From: Lunatibacter salilacus | Lineage (GTDB): Bacteria; Bacteroidota; Bacteroidia; Cytophagales; Cyclobacteriaceae | Assembly (NCBI RefSeq): GCF_009797935.1 | Contig: NZ_VOLC01000021.1 | Location: forward strand, 55,874 to 119,873 | Direction of reading: 5' to 3' | DNA length: 64,000 nt | Shown here: positions 61,369 through 64,000 of the stretch, in pieces | Layout of the letters: the number at the start of each line of letters is the position of its first letter | How positions within the stretch are numbered: position 1 is the first letter of the stretch | Position numbers and translations under genes: made by a program | The notes under the pieces: generated by a model | What the model was told of the DNA's origin: nothing | Database searches by the model: none | What the model saw: the letters and a program-made list of their open reading frames with translations, nothing else

Positions 61369-62475
61369 ATGAAGACCATTGTTTTTAAAAACGGATATTT
61401 TGGAAAAGAACCCGTAATAAGGCTGGAGTTTCCTTTCAATTTTCAGTTGAATGAACTAGTGAAGACCTATCCAGAATGTCACTGGGATCCAAAACAGAAG
61501 GTTTGGCGGGTTCCTCACACCGAAGATCAACTGAATGACTTACTCGGATTTTTTAAGGGAAAAGTAGGATTAGATTATTCCCAGCTTCATTTATTAAAAC
61601 CAATCCCCTCCAATCCGGAGTTGCCTCCTTTAACCGAAGTAATCGCCTGGGAGATCAACAATTTTGAAGACTGGATGCGAAACAAGCGGTATAGCGAAAA
61701 CACCATCAAAACATACAAGGAAAGTGTAGCAATTTTCATCAGGTTTTTGGAGAACAAGCCACTTGGGGAAATCGATATTGCAGATTTTGAGAAATTCAAC
61801 ACGGAATACATTATTAAACGTTCTTATATCGCCTCCTTCCAAAATCAGGTGGTCAATGCAGTGAAGTTGTTTTTCCAAAACCGGCAACTGAGGAAACTGG
61901 ACATTGAATTGATCTACAGGCCCAAACGTCCAAAGACACTGCCCAATGTTCTTAGCAAAGAGGAGGTTAAAGCCATACTAGAAGTCCACGGAAACATCAA
62001 ACACCGATCCATGCTAAGCCTGATCTACGCCTGCGGGCTGAGAAGAAGTGAAGTCCTCAACCTGAAGCCTATAGATGTAGACAGCAAGCGCGGCATCTTG
62101 CTTATCAGGCAGTCCAAAGGGAAAAAGGACCGTAAAACGCCCCTATGTGGAACACTCGTGGAACTACTGCGGCAATATTATGTCGCTTGTAAGCCATATA
62201 CTTGGTTCTTTGAAGGTCAAAACAAGGGAGAACAATATAGTGCGGAAAGTCTGCAAAACGTATTAAAACAAGCTTTGCGCAAATCCGGAATACAAAAACC
62301 AGTAACGCTTCACAGGCTCCGGCACAATTACGCTACCCATCTATTGGAAAGCGGAACGGACTTAAGGTATATACAGGAACTATTGGGACACAACAGTAGC
62401 AAAACCACCGAAATTTATACCCACGTAAGTACCAAAAGCCTTCAAAACATCAAAAGTCCCTTTGAAGATTTGTAG
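61369..62475 (+). CDS. tyrosine recombinase/integrase
   Basis: 368 residues from the ATG at 61369; a start 36 bases upstream gives a hydrophobic extension foreign to the family. An N-terminal extra domain (ECHWDPKQKVWRVPHTEDQL) precedes the SAM-like core-binding domain (NFEDWMRNKRYSENTIKTY). The catalytic domain has Arg in ACGLRRSE, Lys in QSKGKKDRKTPL, HRLRHNYATH, LLGHNSSKTTEIY with the nucleophilic Tyr, and His. All residues of a working enzyme are present. It may mobilise the islet next to tRNA-Pro; XerC/D housekeeping enzymes lack the N-terminal domain. Confidence 0.88.
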   Translation: MKTIVFKNGYFGKEPVIRLEFPFNFQLNELVKTYPECHWDPKQKVWRVPHTEDQLNDLLGFFKGKVGLDYSQLHLLKPIPSNPELPPLTEVIAWEINNFEDWMRNKRYSENTIKTYKESVAIFIRFLENKPLGEIDIADFEKFNTEYIIKRSYIASFQNQVVNAVKLFFQNRQLRKLDIELIYRPKRPKTLPNVLSKEEVKAILEVHGNIKHRSMLSLIYACGLRRSEVLNLKPIDVDSKRGILLIRQSKGKKDRKTPLCGTLVELLRQYYVACKPYTWFFEGQNKGEQYSAESLQNVLKQALRKSGIQKPVTLHRLRHNYATHLLESGTDLRYIQELLGHNSSKTTEIYTHVSTKSLQNIKSPFEDL

Positions 62476-62560
62476 CAAGGAAATCACATAAAGCTACCCA
62501 AATCAGAAGGATTTGCTTAAATTTATCACATATATAAACGTGTTAGGTGCAATTAGAAGA

Positions 62561-63229
62561 ATGAAAATAAACAGAATCACTTATTCCATTAAGAAAAATG
62601 AATTGAGAGAGGAACATCTCAAAGATTTCAATATTTTGATAGGCTTTTATGAAGAATTAGTTTTTAATTTTTTACCAAGAAATACCGAAGTGGGTGGGTA
62701 TGGTTTTCTAGACATAAAATTTGAATTGGATGCTGATATACCGAGTGTAAGGACTTATGGACAAATTATAGAGGTAGTTCGAATAATTTCACAAAGTGAA
62801 TTGAAATCTTATCTGAACGGCACAACCGAAAAAAAAATAGCCTTTTTAGGAAATCATTTAAAGAGTGTTTTGTCCGATGTAAGGGAGCAAATGAATGTTG
62901 ATTTTGAAATATTCGAAGAAGCAATTTTAAAAGCAAATGAAAACCACAAAGGTTTTGAGCAGGAATTAAATGTTTCAAAAAATCATAAAAGTGGGAAACT
63001 TAAGGTATCGATATGCAGGGTTGTAAAACCTGAAGATGAATTTATTCAATGCAGGATATTAATGAAATCGGGAGAAATACTTGACGAATTTGACCTGATG
63101 AAAAACTCGTCTATTTATGATTCCTCATACGAATTTAAAAAATCTAGATGGGAGGAAAACTCGCTGGTAATATTCAATAGATTTGACGAAGAAAAACTTT
63201 CTCTAGATGTATCAAAATATCTAAATTAA
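62561..63229 (+). CDS. hypothetical protein
   Basis: 222 residues from the ATG at 62561; a TTG-type start at 62513 is possible. Charged, cytoplasmic, mixed alpha/beta: MKINRITYSIKKNELREEHL at the start, EVGGYGFLDIKFELD, and a C-terminal EENSLVIFNRFDEEKLSLD. No membrane segment and no known motif that I recognise. Lies between the recombinase and the group II intron, so it may be accessory cargo. Its stop codon is 10 bases from the intron boundary. Confidence 0.55.
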   Translation: MKINRITYSIKKNELREEHLKDFNILIGFYEELVFNFLPRNTEVGGYGFLDIKFELDADIPSVRTYGQIIEVVRIISQSELKSYLNGTTEKKIAFLGNHLKSVLSDVREQMNVDFEIFEEAILKANENHKGFEQELNVSKNHKSGKLKVSICRVVKPEDEFIQCRILMKSGEILDEFDLMKNSSIYDSSYEFKKSRWEENSLVIFNRFDEEKLSLDVSKYLN

Positions 63230-63238
63230 AAGCACCTA

Positions 63239-63319
63239 ATCGAGTGGATGGCCGCAGGCCATAAGCCTGCGGAGCACCCCTCACACCACCGGACGTACGG
63301 GTCTCGTATCCGGCGGTTC
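63239..63319 (-). ncRNA. group II intron domains V and VI
   Basis: Domain V hairpin spans about 63284-63319 (ACCGCCGGA / TCCGGTGGT pairing with the GTACG bulge region). It begins at the stop codon of the maturase. Domain VI follows, carrying the GCAGGC / GCCTGC stem and the branch-point A near the terminal CACTCGAT. Confidence 0.75.
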
Positions 63320-64000
63320 ACTGGATTGTAGGTTGTGATTTGAGGTAGTAGGAAAGCATAGATTCGTAACCTTTTCTTCTTAAGCGGGACAAAGTGATTG
63401 TAGTAATCAGAATCGGACTCTGGGCTACTGCCCATCCACCTTTTCTGGTACGACTCCACGCATATGCATGGTCTTGGTCTACCCCCAGTCTGATCAGGTT
63501 TTTACGTTTCCGCTCAGGCTTTTTCCAATCGTGCCAGATACAATAGCGAAGTCGGTTTCTGAGCCACTCGTCGATCTGTTTGAGTTTGGCATGAATACTT
63601 GCCAACCGGTAGTTGTTCACCCATCCCATCCAGACCTCCCTGAGTTTGCGAAGCCGTTCCTCAAAACTGTACGGTTTGGTCTTCTTGGTAATCTTCTTGA
63701 GCTTTCGCTTGAGTGATTCCCAGCTGCTCTTCCTAACCACCAGTTGGTATTTTCCCTTGACCCCTTTCTCGTATGTTGGGACAAACGCATGTCCCAGCAG
63801 CTCGAAATTGGAAGGTCTTCGCATGCCGCTCTTCTCCCTGTTGATGGGCAGTTTGAGTTTGTCCCTTAGAAAGAGGTAAATCTCGTTGCCCACCTTTCTG
63901 GCTTCCCTCCTTGACTTGGTGTAGATGCTGAAATCATCAGCATAACGGACGTATTTCAGGTTTCGCCTGTCCAGTTCCTTGTCCAGCACATCCAGCAGGA
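63318..64000 (-). CDS. ltrA: group II intron reverse transcriptase/maturase, partial (5' end outside window)
   Basis: About 227 C-terminal residues. RT active site YVRYADDFSIY at the window edge, followed by LGHAFVPTYEKGVKGKYQLV and the maturase (X) domain with LREVWMGWVNNYRLASIHAKL and RLRYCIWHDWKKPERKRKNL. The endonuclease HNH domain is absent, and the protein ends KSQPTIQ. The lack of an HNH domain fits bacterial lineages that insert at terminators or use other routes. Confidence 0.88.
   Translation of the reverse strand, partial: LLDVLDKELDRRNLKYVRYADDFSIYTKSRREARKVGNEIYLFLRDKLKLPINREKSGMRRPSNFELLGHAFVPTYEKGVKGKYQLVVRKSSWESLKRKLKKITKKTKPYSFEERLRKLREVWMGWVNNYRLASIHAKLKQIDEWLRNRLRYCIWHDWKKPERKRKNLIRLGVDQDHAYAWSRTRKGGWAVAQSPILITTITLSRLRRKGYESMLSYYLKSQPTIQ

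Larger units (their letters stand above)
63239..64000 (-). mobile_element. group II intron, 3' part (continues beyond window)
   Basis: Minus-strand element consisting of the intron-encoded protein's C-terminal half, then domain V (GAACCGCCGGATACGAGACC on the minus strand from 63319) and domain VI with GGTGGTGTGAGGGG, ending ...CCACTCGAT. The 3' intron boundary is placed after CTCGAT at 63239. The 5' half and 5' exon are outside. The insertion lies just beyond the end of an oppositely oriented gene. Confidence 0.85.

Overview
The window looks like a chromosomal segment from a Bacteroidota bacterium, most likely a cytophagian such as Cyclobacteriaceae; the family is inference. The evidence is the set of Bacteroidota-type genes: TonB-dependent receptors with carboxypeptidase-regulatory N-terminal domains, a FecI/FecR pair with a DUF4974 tail, many short lipoproteins, ACR3/ArsM arsenic genes, and a TAnnTTTG-like promoter with little Shine-Dalgarno sequence.

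Positions 1-15000 hold sugar and lactate catabolism. A partial lutA runs off the left edge. Small lipoproteins follow, including a tandemly duplicated cassette, then a GMC oxidoreductase, an IlvD/Edd sugar-acid dehydratase, an SDR, a fused rhamnulose-phosphate aldolase/lactaldehyde dehydrogenase, a rhamnose isomerase, a rhamnulokinase-type kinase and a secreted esterase. Together these can take L-rhamnose to DHAP and L-lactate, with LutABC completing lactate oxidation. A composite intergenic repeat (AATATC iterations plus GGCC-N4-GGCC palindromes) occurs at four places here and I did not see it later.

Positions 15000-18400 hold a compact Usp - DUF1538 - DUF1538 - PII-like - CBS operon, apparently a nucleotide-sensing membrane module. 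Positions 18600-23800 hold a six-gene arsenic operon (arsD-arsA-arsR-arsM-arsC-acr3). Positions 25100-27700 hold two divergent phosphate-type transporters, one behind an 11-bp-spaced TTCTTAACA direct repeat that resembles a Pho box. TadA-like deaminase, superoxide dismutase and outer-membrane receptors follow.

Positions 32000-42100 contain two ACP-like paralogues without the phosphopantetheine serine. They also hold a sigma/anti-sigma unit in one transcription direction with two surface-repeat proteins, one carrying a fused STN domain. Positions 42600-51700 are mixed housekeeping: M48 protease, BrkB-type membrane protein, two SGNH hydrolases, UbiA-like plus methyltransferase, BASS-type symporter and M24 peptidase.

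From 51700 on the content is accessory: a lone Mrr N-terminal domain, a DarG-type macrodomain without DarT, a KilA-N protein, tRNA-Asn, and tRNA-Pro preceded by two decayed tRNA-like copies. Beyond the tRNA-Pro comes an AT-rich islet with a 900-residue subtilase and an AAA ATPase facing each other. This pair resembles the IetS/IetA toxin-antitoxin and antiviral system, but in an unusual convergent layout, and a 24-nt imperfect direct repeat brackets it. A tyrosine recombinase, an unknown gene and the 3' end of a group II intron close the window.
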